64,000 nucleotides of DNA from Glutinoglossum americanum (GCA_020080175.1 JAGHQL010000026.1:62001-126000), one strand, 5' to 3'. Counted from the first letter of the stretch, positions 54,522 to 64,000 are shown. Program-made: numbers and translations. The notes: generated by a model not told the origin, from the sequence alone.

Positions 54522-55043
54522 GTATGCGAATGATCAAGCTTGTATCTACATTCATGTACTGCGTATGTATGTACTTTGTACCTGCTTGCGTTCCAAAACT
54601 CCAACCGGCCCTTTTTTTTTTTTAGTGCGGCGTTGCATTCATGCATCCCAGCCGCAGTGCCGACAAATCATCGGACCAGTCTGCTTAGTCGAGCCAGAGT
54701 TCTTCAAGTACTGGCCGCCGTATGTTCTAGCACATGAACGTCGGCTTGCGCCTGCCTAAGGTCACAGAATACACCTGCGAGGCCGGTGGGACTGCGCCTC
54801 TTTACCTTTTTAACCTACTCCTTTGTTCGAACAACTCCCCATTCTTCGCTTTCCGTTCCTTTCGCTATACCAACGTACATTCATTGCTTCAGCGTGTGTC
54901 TTTCCAGTTTGTATTCGAGCCCACTGCACTTTTTGAGGTTCCATCACATTACGTCGGTTACCGCCGCGGCCACCGTCATTGATCAGCAACATTGACCTTG
55001 TCGCTATTCAACTCGAAATCATCACATTCTTTCACCAGTAATC
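54522..55043. other. Divergent promoter region, Ypq-like / Mid2-like
   Basis: 522 bp without supported exons, with a T-tract (54606-54622) and pyrimidine-rich sequence close to the right-hand gene. Confidence 0.5.
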
Positions 55044-55808
55044 ATGCATTGCTCGTCGATATCAATACGCTTGATCCTTTTGGCACTTGTACTTCTCCCC
55101 GTGGTATATGCGGACAAAATTGAGGATGCTTTGCATAAACGACAGGCGACAGCGCCTGGCGGCACTGGATCATCTGCAAGTTCAGCCACTGAGACGGCAG
55201 CATCAAGCTCTCCATCCGCCGTCTCATCAACTCTACCGGCCTCTACGGCGAGTCCGAGCAGCAGTCCCGCTACCAGCGCTGGATCCTCCAACCCCGTCCC
55301 ACCAACTACCTCACCAGCAAGTCCTACCGGAGCTACCTCACAATCCGCTCCTCCAACCACCGAAACGCCTACAGTAGTCGTATCAGCGTTTACATCTAGT
55401 GCGACTCGACAGATTGTGACCACGATTATTAGTATTGGCGATGGTGGCGTTACGATGTCGCAGGTCTTCACTACATCTGCGCTCATAGCTGTAGCTACCA
55501 GTCTTACGACATCGACCACCCCCCCAGGTCTCGGCAGCGATGGTGAATCCTCAGGAAGCTCAGGTCTTAGCTCTCAGCAGAAGAAAATTATTATCGGTGT
55601 TGTTGTCGGTGTTGGTGGATTCGTCATCCTTGGCGGAATGGCTGTAGTCGCATGGAGAGTTTGGGGTCGAAAGAAACAACCCTCGATTGATGACGACTTA
55701 CGTGCTGCGTCACCAAATGTTCAATCCTCAGGCGGGCCTAGCCCATTCAAGTCAACGTTGGATCAATATCACACCCCAGGAACGGTTAATACGGCCTCGA
55801 ACTTCTAG
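55044..55808 (+). CDS. Mid2-like cell-wall stress sensor / mucin-type single-pass protein
   Basis: One exon, 254 aa. Residues 1-23 are a signal peptide (IRLILLALVLLPVVYA, cleavage after YADK probable). Residues 30-175 are Ser/Thr/Ala/Pro-rich and likely O-mannosylated. A single membrane helix follows (IIIGVVVGVGGFVILGGMAV near 180-205), and a short cytosolic tail of about 50 residues begins WGRKKQP and carries SIDDDLRAASPN and YHTPGTVNTASNF. This layout, including the KK/R after the helix and Gly-rich helix, is that of Mid2/Mtl1/Wsc-type sensors that signal to Rho1-PKC. There is no WSC cysteine domain, which favours the Mid2 class. The identity is by architecture rather than by a conserved motif. 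Confidence 0.75.
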   Translation: MHCSSISIRLILLALVLLPVVYADKIEDALHKRQATAPGGTGSSASSATETAASSSPSAVSSTLPASTASPSSSPATSAGSSNPVPPTTSPASPTGATSQSAPPTTETPTVVVSAFTSSATRQIVTTIISIGDGGVTMSQVFTTSALIAVATSLTTSTTPPGLGSDGESSGSSGLSSQQKKIIIGVVVGVGGFVILGGMAVVAWRVWGRKKQPSIDDDLRAASPNVQSSGGPSPFKSTLDQYHTPGTVNTASNF

Positions 55809-57921
55809 ACTTCCGAACTCGCTATTAGTTTGACGTTGGCGTTCCGGCGGTAAAGAAGCACAGGAGACTTTGCGGGTAGCCCATTAGTCTATCTTTCTGT
55901 TTTTTTTTTTCTTGTGGGAGGGGTGAAATTGCATATTGCCTCTGGTGCTCCGGATGGTTTCTTTAATAGAATGTATTGTGACGGCTTGAAGTGGCAAGCT
56001 GTCGTAGCCGGCGCTCTGGTCTTGCATAGCGGCTGGAAACATCTCAAATTGTGTTCCTATGCAGAGTGTATTACTTGTTTTTAACGCTGGAAGAACTTGA
56101 AAGTTCAGATAATATCTTAGTACAAACGTTGTATATACTATGCCACAACCACCATTTGTGAGACTGATGTATGAGCCCCGTGTTAGACCTATATCATGTG
56201 TCTTACATCTCATAACTGCAATGTAATATGATTCAGACTCCAGACTCAAGATACAATTTAATACATTCAAGCCTACAACACATTGACCATTCTTGGAGGA
56301 AGATGCCTAGGGGAGGTCAACGTCAAGGACACAGATTCCGTTGCAGCACAAGAGCATGGTGAGTCTTGGTGTGTTGTCGTGTCGATGCGCGGAGTATTAT
56401 TGCTCGCCGGTTGTTCAAAGGCGGGGCCCAACCGAACCACCTTCACCAGTTCCTTGCAATACCGAAAAAAAGGTCCGGTGTCAAGGTACGTTAAAGGCTC
56501 TTCAAGGTTGATAAAATAAAAAGGGAAAAAAAAGGGCTTTGGTTATGCCCCTCGGAGATTTGAACCACAGATTCCCTCCGTACAAAGAAATGGGTATCAT
56601 CGCAGGACTCTGAAAGCAGTAAATCAAATTGAAAATTTTCGGGGCGCTGCACCAAGAGGGCTGCTAGAAACTTGCCGCTTACTTACCTATGTTCTGTGTT
56701 GGGCAACTGCGGGTGATAGGGGAGGAGTTCGGTTTTACAGCGCTACTATCTATGATCCCACCACTGTGGTCACACTGCTATGATACCTTAAAACCCGGCC
56801 CGGATGTGAGAGGCAATACAGTTATTAGTAGCATCACCCACTTTTAGTAGCCCTTGCAGAAAGGTCAATTCTGGTACGGCAGCGTGACGAATATAAGCCA
56901 GCATTCGAAATAAACAGATAGTAACAAAGGGGACATGTGTCTCCGCTATTCCCGCGGTTTGATACCAGTTCACGCCCCTCACCCTCTACAGGCAAGTGAA
57001 CATGGCCGGTAACAAAAGATCTATTAAAGTCTCCAACTGTAAGACGCAGCTTGGCGGCTCCTTATTGACTGCCAGTAAACAATTTCAAGGACAAGCTGAC
57101 AGATGTTTCCTAGCTGGTGAAAGATTCCTCAACGGACGCAACACAGCTGGGAATCTGTGGTTCGACATCGTCTGTGGTCCCCGGTAGGGTTACAATCATG
57201 GACAAGCGGGTTTAATGCCTAGGGCCGGAGAGAGGTTTTTAGGGGCGAGGACATTACAGGTGCTCAGCGGTCGACTCCGCCGAGATGCAAGTCGAAGAAA
57301 TTGTACGATCGAAGCAAGTCAGTGATTAACGATACCGTTGCTGGGGATAACTTCTGTCTAAAACATCGTTCACTCTGGCGGCGTCCTCCAACCCCGATGA
57401 GACTGTCTGGGACTGCTCCCGAAGCCTTTCCGAGGCAATCAGGAGGTTTTCAAGTACCTAGGCAATGATCTCAGTGATCTAGTATTTATGGGAGTGGAGT
57501 ATGTTCACATTAGGACCTTTTGCGTATTGCTGGACACCCTTTGCTCCAACTTGAGGGAGGTTGAAGTTGCCTTCGAGACTTCCTGGACAGATTTTCAGTC
57601 GTGTGGAAGTTGCGAAAACTCAAGAACAAAAACATACGTCATTGGATGTTCTCAGATTGATGGCCGCAGCACCGCGAGCAGCGAAAGAGCTCGCCATTAT
57701 TCTTATTCTTGGTTGGCCGAGGACGTGAGGAAGTGCATGTACCAACTTCCAATCGGGCGTGATAATTGAGCTTGGCGCGAATCGGGAAGCGCGTGCCGTC
57801 GCGTCCCTCATCTTCTCGATCCATCGCGCCCTCCTCTTCCCTTACCTTGCGCGTTCACATTCCTTCCCCTAAAAAGAATTAAAGTAAGGAGATCATCGAA
57901 AAAGCTGCTGCGGCCACCATT
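55809..57921. other. 2.1-kb gap with no supported gene
   Basis: Between the Mid2-like 3' end and the next start codon no exon with conserved features was found on either strand. An AT-rich part near 56500-56535, a TTTGAACC core at 56560-56567 (tRNA-like but not a tRNA) and short ORFs are all that is seen. It is the longest unexplained gap in the right half and could hold a long non-coding transcript or a decayed gene. Confidence 0.5.
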
Positions 57922-58700
57922 ATGTTTTCAGTGCGATCGAACTACCACGTCGAATACGTACCCTACAAGTCGTCCCCGCTCTCACCGCGAAACTCTAATG
58001 CGCGCCCGCGAATCTTTCCGCCATCCCCACCAATGTCTCCCCCTTCCGGCGTATCGTGTGCAAAAGTGCCCTTCTCGAAAAGGCCAATCAAGCCGAATCC
58101 ATTATTCCACAACTCGGATCACGACCGGGAGCGACGGCGCAATCTATTCCTGAAGAAAGTATCAGAGGAAAGCTCAGACCAGAAGTGGAAGGCTCGGGGT
58201 GGGGATGAGGAAGTAAGATGCCAGAATCTAACGGACAATTTGGTAGCCTGATACTGAATTTATCCAGATTATGAGGTCCATCTACGTGTCCGAGCAGAGA
58301 AGATGGGAAGCGGCTCAGGCTCGGATCGCGAAGGAGCTACAGGCATCGCAGGAGGAGGACGAAGATATATTAATGATGAGTTCTAGTAACTTCGAAGGTA
58401 CGTTCTAGAGATTCTCAGTATGCGTTACTATATTTATTCGTCCCAGATACTGGAATGATCGACGATCACATTGGAGAAGAGAGTGCAGAGCTAGAAGCTC
58501 TGGTGTCGTTATTGGAATCGCCAGATCTAGTCAACAATGGTGATCCAGCGTCAGCTCAGCCGAGTGGTTCTTCAGATCTTGGTAGCGAAGACGAAGAATA
58601 TGACCGGCTTTTCCTGGACCTAGTAAATCAAGAATACAACGGCGGGAACCAAGGAACATCCTGCGCCGAATTGGGTTCTATGGACACATCCTCAGGCTGA
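57922..58700 (+). CDS. Conserved-looking fungal protein of unknown function
   Basis: Three exons, 57922-58212, 58268-58397 and 58447-58700, give 224 aa. The start MFSVRSNYHVEYVPYKSSPL with SPRNSNARPR is followed by RERRRNLFLKKVSEE, WKARGGDEE, IMRSIYVSEQRRWEAAQARI (helical) and acidic segments ending SAELEALVSLLES and LGSEDEEYDRLFLDLVNQEY. The splice junctions give continuous helices and the introns are 55 and 49 nt with normal donors. No catalytic motif, membrane span or targeting signal is seen; charge pattern and coiled segments suggest an adaptor or nuclear factor. I do not recognise the family by name. Confidence 0.68.
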
Positions 58701-58911
58701 GCTTTTGTTATCATTTCTCTTCTGTTACGTGGAATCCGCGTAAGCTACGGAGTTGAGGCGTCGGTTTAAGATTGAGACCACGCATTGATCGGGGTTCGGA
58801 AAGGCAACACATTGTATTAAATTTCCTAGTAGATGGTCTGATTGAACTATAATTGAATAGTATAGTATGTAAGTATGTACTATACATACATTCAATGTTC
58901 TCTAAGGGGTT

Positions 58912-58955
58912 GGCCCTTCTAAACGCTGGGTATTGTTTTAGCGTTTAGAAGGGCC
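58912..58955. repeat. 16-bp perfect inverted repeat between convergent genes
   Basis: Arm 58912-58927 (GGCCCTTCTAAACGCT) is the exact reverse complement of 58940-58955. The 12-nt spacer GGGTATTGTTTT lets the plus-strand RNA extend the stem by three G-U pairs, leaving a 6-nt loop. It lies 211 bp past the stop of the left gene and 23 bp past the PEX19 stop, so both 3' UTRs may contain it. A smaller 7-bp inverted repeat (GTATGTA CTA TACATAC) is at 58873-58889. Confidence 0.92.
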
Positions 58956-58978
58956 CATTTTGGTCGCGTGAGACAATT

Positions 58979-60055
58979 CTATTGTTGCGTACAACCAGGA
59001 TCAAGATCGCCCAGTGCTTCCTGAGCAGCGTTCATATCTCCAACAAGGTCGGGAGGCGGTGAACCTGCTGCTTGCATCTTTCAAGGGTCAGTTCAATGGC
59101 CTCTTCAAGAGGTTGCGAACCATGACTAACCTTTTGCATCCTCTCAACGATATATTCTCTATGAGTGGCATTTGAGTCTGCATAACTCTTATCCTCGAAC
59201 TTTGCAACGATTTCCTCGACCAACGTTTGCTGTCCTCTATACCTCTCTAGATCGTCTTTAGAGACGTTGTCTTTGTTTTTCTCTATCCAGCCAGGAAACT
59301 TCTCGTTCAGCTCTTTCATCGGCTCGTAGAGGATATCCTTGTTGGTCAGCTGCTCCATCATGCCGAGCAGCATCTTAGAGATATCTTCCTCGCCGCCACC
59401 TTCGAGGGCACCACCTTGCATTTGCTTCAACATTTCTGCCAGTATATCGTCTGCATCATCGGTTACCGCTGCGGCCGTAGCTTGCTCGCCAGATTCCTGC
59501 ATCCGCTGCATGGTCCTTCGTATCGTTTCTTGAAATGCATCATCGGGACTTGTAGAAGGGCCCGATTTGGACACCGGGGTAGGTTCGATTCCCTCGGCCG
59601 AAGCCAGTGCTGCTGCGTCTCCTAGCTCCCTGACCAGCTTCTCGAACTGCCGCTCCATATCTGGCTAAATTCAGTCAGCTTCCTATCGATATCCTTGGCA
59701 GTGTTGTTACCCCTACTGATGTTTCCAGCTCGCCGAGCAAGTCTGCCATCCCCACCTGTAGTTCTTTCACAAAGTCATCGTTCACACTAGGGAGTAGTGC
59801 TTCTACCGGTCTTCCTGGCCCTGATGGTAATGGAGTCTCCTCTTGCTCGTCTATCTTTGCTGTAGAAAACTCATCGAGCATATCTGCAAATTACCCGTTA
59901 GTTATATAGCATGAGTTGCCGAAGCCTTGCACCCCACCATCAAGATCATCTAGGTCATCTTCTTCCAAGTCAGACACATTCTCCAGTGGCTCCGAAGGCG
60001 GAAAGGCCTTAATCTCATCAGGAATATTGACTGTCGTCTCTTCTTTTTTCTCCAT
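58979..60055 (-). CDS. pex19: Peroxin Pex19, peroxisomal membrane-protein import receptor
   Basis: Four exons, 60055-59938, 59883-59717, 59664-59131 and 59077-58979, give 305 aa. The start MEKKEETTVNIPDEI is followed by the acidic DLEEDDLDDLDDMLDEFS block that docks on Pex3. Next is LPSVNDDFVKELQVGMADLL, then PDMERQFEKLVRELGDA, and the C-terminal cargo-binding helices FQETIRRTMQRMQES, DILAEMLKQMQGG, KMLLGMMEQLTNKDILYEPM, GWIEKNKDNVSKDDLERY. The last 53-nt intron, GTTAGT..GAAAG, is needed to give RMQKMQAAGSPPPDLVGDM and the final DPGCTQQ, a CaaX farnesylation box known from Pex19. Read-through would end in an unrelated LERCKQQV tail. Pex19 is a mainly cytosolic chaperone that inserts peroxisomal membrane proteins. 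Confidence 0.93.
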
Positions 60056-60345
60056 CGAGAAAGGCCTAAAGCTATTGTTGTTCCAGACAAGCTATCCTAT
60101 TGCTCTCGAAAGCACAACATTAACCGAGGCGGTGATGCCACACCCCCGCAATTAGCATCACTCTCGGTTACCCTACCAAGGAGTATTCCCACCTCTAGCC
60201 TCTTCGACTCTTTTCGTTTCTTTGAGGTCTCCGCTATTGCATTCGCATTTTAGGGCCTTTCTAATCTTCTTATTTCTCACCGATAGCTTTTGAGGAAGCT
60301 TCTCCTAAGGCCACACAAATTTTCAAGAATTTTTGGACCATCATC

Positions 60346-60994
60346 ATGTCTCTCTGTCAGAATAGACTTCAAGAGGAACGGTGAGTAGTATACGCGTTTT
60401 TGCCTCATCTCTGCTTTGCTTTGCTCTCAGGCTAATTCTGCTGTGAGCTTATCAGCAAGCAGTGGCGTCGAGATCACCCTTTTGGCTTCTTCGCCAAGCC
60501 TCAACGAAATGCACAAGGTGTTCTCGACCTAAAGAAATGGGAATGCGGCATCCCAGGCAAGGAGAAGACGTTGTGGGAGGGCGGGCTCTTCAAGCTTGAT
60601 GTGATCTTTCCTGACGGTTCGTTAATCGCTGCTTATACTCTCCGCGTCGCTCACAAGTTACTGCAGAATACCCCACGAAACCTCCTAAATGTTTGGTGGA
60701 CCGCTCGTTCATTGAGCTTCGTATTGCTGACTCTCCGCAGGCAAATTCGTACCCCCCCTATTCCACCCTAACGTGTACCCGTCAGGCACTGTTTGTCTTT
60801 CGATCTTGAATGAAGAGGAAGGCTGGAAACCTGCAATTACTATCAAACAGATTCTCCTAGGCATCCAGGCTCTTCTAGATGACCCAAACCCTGAATCCCC
60901 TGCACAAGCAGAAGCCTATAATCTCTTCAAAAAAGACCCGGCAGCATACGAAAGGAAGGTCAAGCATATTGTCAAGGAAAATCCTGCACCCTAA
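60346..60994 (+). CDS. ubc9: SUMO-conjugating enzyme Ubc9
   Basis: Four exons, 60346-60380, 60456-60616, 60667-60690 and 60741-60994, encode 157 aa, the standard Ubc9 length. It starts [20 protein letters not shown], followed by [25 protein letters not shown] and [25 protein letters not shown]. The catalytic Cys lies in [17 protein letters not shown], with the HPN motif just before it. The end [10 protein letters not shown] is typical. Exon 3 is only 24 nt (EYPTKPPK core). The enzyme takes SUMO from the E1 and passes it to targets, mostly nuclear. Compared with the ubiquitin E2 family the N-terminal basic helix and the insertion before HPN are those of Ubc9. Confidence 0.95.
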
Positions 60995-61973
60995 TTTGTC
61001 GATTTGCAGGATCTGCAGGTCTGCTGCAAACTCGCCAGTGGGAGCTGTGAGACTATGACGTTGGTGGCTGGAAGGACTATATGTCGTGGGGCGAACACTT
61101 TCCTATGGCGCAATTTGAGGAGGGCGTTGGAGGTAATTCAACGGGAGTCGAATCTAGTCAAACCTGACAGCTGGTTGTATCCAATACAGTCATTGATTCC
61201 ACATACTCAAACTCCGTAAACCTCGTTCCCCCATGTCCTAATGTGGGGAGAGGCCGCATATAAAAGTAGTCACATGCGCCTCCACGGGAAGGGTTTTTGT
61301 TTCACTTTAAAATTTTCAATGGAAAAGTACGGTTTTAGTTGCTCTAGCTGATAGGTACTGCGACCCCACGACCCTGACACAAAAAATACTGTCATGTTGG
61401 AATCAGACGAAAGCGGATCACTTTCGTTTTCTGTAGACGGGCTCTCGTCATGTCAGTTCGACAGCTGGGATATCAAAAAATGGCAGTTGGGGAACAGGTA
61501 AATTTGTGATATGCGGGGCCGATCCCCACGGTGAATCCCACGGCAGAAAAATAAATGTTTGACCCAACACGTATTGAGCTTTGGTCATCATGCACATCAC
61601 GGGAGACAGAGCGCGTGCCTGAAAAAATCAGCTCCAGGATCCTAGCTTCCAGAGTAAGCTCCATGCACTCCCACGCGGGGCTGATCCGGGGGCAAGTTTG
61701 AGGCACGGCTCAGAGACTGGTGGCTGCAGGCGTGGGTTTGGCACCGGCAAGCTGAGCTCATTGGCTGGCTCCCCCTGGATTTGTGATGCAGTTCGCCAAT
61801 CTGATTTGAACTTCAAGGTCATCTGTCACTGGAGTCGAAAGAACAAAGACGTTTTTGCAACATGATGATGCCACGCACAATGGCCGGAAATTGGTTGCTT
61901 TTATCGCAATGCCGAGGAGCCAGCCCGAGAGATAAGGGAGGTGAGAAAGACTTAGCGGTCTGCCGATTTCGGA
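60995..61973. other. Intergenic, upstream region of asparagine synthetase
   Basis: No gene supported in about 1 kb. A TATAAAA sequence lies at 61259-61265 without an obvious gene nearby; otherwise featureless until the promoter elements near 61974. Confidence 0.5.
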
Positions 61974-61980
61974 TGAGTCA
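61974..61980 (+). promoter_or_regulatory. Gcn4/CpcA binding site upstream of asparagine synthetase
   Basis: TGAGTCA is a perfect bZIP site (cross-pathway control element, TGASTCA) 119 bp before the start codon and 28 bp before a TATA box. Asparagine synthetase genes are known Gcn4/CpcA targets in fungi, so the placement fits. Confidence 0.7.
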
Positions 61981-62007
61981 GTGCGGGTATTTTGGCTTCT
62001 ACCCGGA

Positions 62008-62014
62008 TATAAAA
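62008..62014 (+). promoter_or_regulatory. TATA box of asparagine synthetase
   Basis: TATAAAA lies 85 bp before the start codon and just downstream of the CpcA-like site. Spacing is normal for a regulated fungal promoter. Confidence 0.65.
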
Positions 62015-62098
62015 CTCAGTTCTGTCCTCCACGGTATTTGGATATCGTAGTTGCTTCCTTGTGCGCTCTCGGTTTCAGACCATCCTATCGCTGTGACA

Positions 62099-64000
62099 AT
62101 GTGTGGAATCTTTGCCTGTCACCGGTAAGGAACCATTCGAATTCTTATCAGTGTCCTATAGAGGGGTCATATAGCCCCTCACCTTGTTTGATAAAGGATC
62201 CTGACTTCTCGGTACGCCTGTAGCCACCCCAATGTGAAGAAATTCAAGGCAACAGCCCTGCGTATGGGCAAAGCGTACGTATTTCTCAGGCCGATTAGTT
62301 TTATTACCAATTGACGTGTTACTTTAGGGTGCGGCACCGGGGCCCTGACTGGAGTGAGTACTGAGATATCCATCCGGATTCGCATATGCTGACAAGCCTC
62401 AGGCGGCAATGTGATCTCGAACAATACGAGTGAGTCATGATAGGGATTTTTACTGTTCAAATGCTTACTGAGAGCGTAGTCCTTGTCCACGAACGTCTTA
62501 GCATTGTTGGTGTTGGTATGGTCCCTGGCGCTCCAAAGGGCTGCGCTGAAGCTTACTTTCCAAAGACAGTGGAGCCCAGCCTCTCACCAACCATGACAAC
62601 TCGCTCATCCTTGCTGTCAATGGTGAGATCTATAACCACAGGGTCATCCGCAAGCAATTGGCGACGCCATACGACTTCAAAACTCACTCTGACTGTGAAG
62701 TTATCATTCCGTTGGTAGGTGTTCCTCCTATCTACGGCTAGGAGTTTTGCTAACCAGTAACCTAGTACTCTGAGCATGGCATTGATGCTCCGAAGCATCT
62801 AGATGGCATGTTTTCTTGGGTCCTCTACGATGCAAACCAAGATCGCTTGGTTGCAGTACGCGACCCAATTGGTATCACGAGCTTCTACCAAGGGTGGTCC
62901 AGTCAGACTCCTGGATCTGTTTACTTTGCCTCTGAGCTGAAAAGCCTTCACCCGGTGTGTGATAAGATTGTCGCCTTCCCGCCTGGGCATATTTTCGACT
63001 CCAAGACGGGCAAAACTACACGATATTTCCAGCCAACCTGGTGGGACCCGGCTAATGTGCCGTCTACCCCGATTGACTACAAGCTCTTGCGCACTACGCT
63101 AGAGAAATCTGTCCGCAAACGCTTGATGGCAGAAGTACCGTATGGAGTGCTATTGTCCGGAGGTCTTGATTCGAGCTTGGTTGCAGCAATTGCCCAGCGT
63201 GAAACTCTTAGGCAAAAGGCACTAACAGGCGCTACAACTAATGGTACAACAAACGGAGTTATAAACGGAGTTATAAACGGAGTCACGAACGGAGTTACGA
63301 ACGGCGCTCCCAACGGTACGACGAATGGCTATCATGCTGATGCAGACGCAAGCATGGGCCTTGTAGGGATTGACGAGGGAGACGAATTGTCTACAGTTAC
63401 CTCCTTGCCACAACTTAACTCGTTCTCAATTGGACTACCTAACGCACCCGATACGAAAGCCGCGCTTGAGGTTGCTAAGTTCCTGGGCACGAAGCATCAT
63501 AGTTTTACATTTACTATCGAGGATGGGCTTAATGCTCTCACTGATGTGATCTACCACCTCGAGACGTACGATGTGACAACGATCCGGGCATCTACACCCA
63601 TGTTTCTCTTGAGTAGGAAGATTAAGGCCCTAGGTGTGAAGATGGTGCTCAGTGGAGAAGGCAGTGATGAGATCTTTGGGGGTTACCTTTATTTTCACGC
63701 TGCCCCTGACAAGAAAGCCTTCCATGAAGAGACTATTCGTCGAGTCAAGAATCTCCACCTCGCGGACTGTTTGAGAGCAAACAAATCCACATCAGCCTGG
63801 GGCGTGGAAGCTCGGGTCCCCTTCCTGGACAAGCAGGCAAGTGGCCTTGAGTTGAACAAAATAAACTCCATTAATACTCTTTTAGTTCCTGGAAGTCGCA
63901 ATGGGCATTGACCCGCGAGAGAAGATGATTACGAAGGACCGGATTGAGAAATACATCCTTCGTAAGGCGTTTGACACTAGTGACGAACCTGGTGCCGAGC
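62099..64000 (+). CDS. asn2: Glutamine-dependent asparagine synthetase (3' end beyond window)
   Basis: Exons 62099-62124, 62224-62274, 62328-62353, 62403-62429, 62480-62515, 62566-62714, 62766-63836 and 63886 onward. The start MCGIFACHR puts the nucleophilic Cys2 of the class II glutaminase domain at the N-terminus. Then [33 protein letters not shown], and [19 protein letters not shown] follow. The synthetase domain has the PP-loop [45 protein letters not shown] and EARVPFLDK. It converts aspartate to asparagine with ATP and glutamine in the cytosol. At residues 264-293 a 30-residue Asn-Gly-rich insert interrupts the loop after the PP motif. Intron 7 begins GCAAGT, a GC-AG intron. Five exons of 26-51 nt precede the main exons. 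The window ends after about 500 residues in DEPGAE. Confidence 0.93.
63240..63329 (+). repeat. In-frame 12-nt minisatellite encoding Asn-Gly-x-x units
   Basis: Seven and a half units of 12 nt, best seen as AACGGAGTTATA, code for [30 protein letters not shown]. Central copies are nearly identical, so recent slippage is likely. It lies inside the asparagine synthetase coding region without disturbing the frame. Confidence 0.92.

Noticed and set aside
55884-56270. 128-codon minus-strand open frame after the Mid2-like gene
   Set aside because: No family features, Lys-run ending from a T-tract, probably 3' UTR noise.
56550-56640. Possible minus-strand tRNA (GGTTCAAATCTCC, like a T-arm)
   Set aside because: The bases on each side of the loop do not pair into a five-bp stem and no D-arm or acceptor stem can be drawn around it.
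1-64000. Transposons, LTR or other virus-like elements
   Set aside because: No reverse transcriptase, integrase, transposase or capsid-like protein and no paired long terminal repeats were seen on either strand.

Overview
The window is nuclear DNA of a filamentous ascomycete (Pezizomycotina). Nearly every gene is cut by short introns (about 40-120 nt, GT..AG, often with a CTAAC/CTGAC-like branch site). The gene set (Bud6, Sog2, Oca4-like, DUF3984, Tag1-like, argB-type ornithine carbamoyltransferase, mS23) is fungal. I cannot fix class or genus from sequence alone. I see no rRNA, tRNA, CRISPR array, or recognisable transposon or virus-like element. Gene models below were built by hand: for every spliced gene the exons sum to a whole number of codons and restore family-conserved sequence across the junctions. 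No transcript evidence was available.

Layout. 0.5-8.4 kb: splicing factor SPF45 (-), a peroxisomal acyl-CoA synthetase of the Pcs60 type (+), RAD52 (+) and an Oca4-like pseudophosphatase (+). 9.1-23.6 kb: ataxin-2/Pbp1 (-), Bud6 (+) and Sog2 (-), RNA-granule and cell-polarity genes with two large gaps between them. 24.1-31.5 kb: mitoribosomal mS23 (-), a cupin protein (+), a PPR protein (+), a 75-residue probable mitochondrial protein missed by simple ORF calling (-), and a small RecQ helicase (+). 31.9-42.3 kb: KHDC4-like KH protein (-), acetolactate synthase regulatory subunit (+), a large Tag1-like membrane protein (-), ornithine carbamoyltransferase (+) and a DUF3984 protein (+). 43.2-51.3 kb: cytochrome-b5/FMN dehydrogenase (+), PITH protein (-), DHX35-like DEAH helicase (-) and a Cue5-like ubiquitin/autophagy adaptor (+). 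52.3-64.0 kb: a broken SprT-like metallopeptidase gene, a PQ-loop vacuolar transporter (-), a Mid2-like wall sensor (+), an unknown conserved protein (+), PEX19 (-), UBC9 (+) and the 5' three quarters of asparagine synthetase (+), which runs off the right edge.

Themes. This is an ordinary housekeeping region, not a secondary-metabolite or selfish-element island. Peroxisomes recur: Pcs60 ends in AKL, the FMN dehydrogenase also ends in AKL and lacks a mitochondrial presequence, and PEX19 carries a C-terminal CaaX box. Three amino-acid biosynthesis genes are present (ILV6, argB, asparagine synthetase); the last has a perfect Gcn4/CpcA site next to a TATA box. The points most worth a second look are a perfect 16-bp inverted repeat between two convergent genes, the catalytically dead phosphatase fold, the uncharacterised 75-residue protein, several coding exons of 6-36 nt, a GC-AG intron, an in-frame minisatellite in asparagine synthetase, and a Bud6 intron whose retention keeps the frame open.
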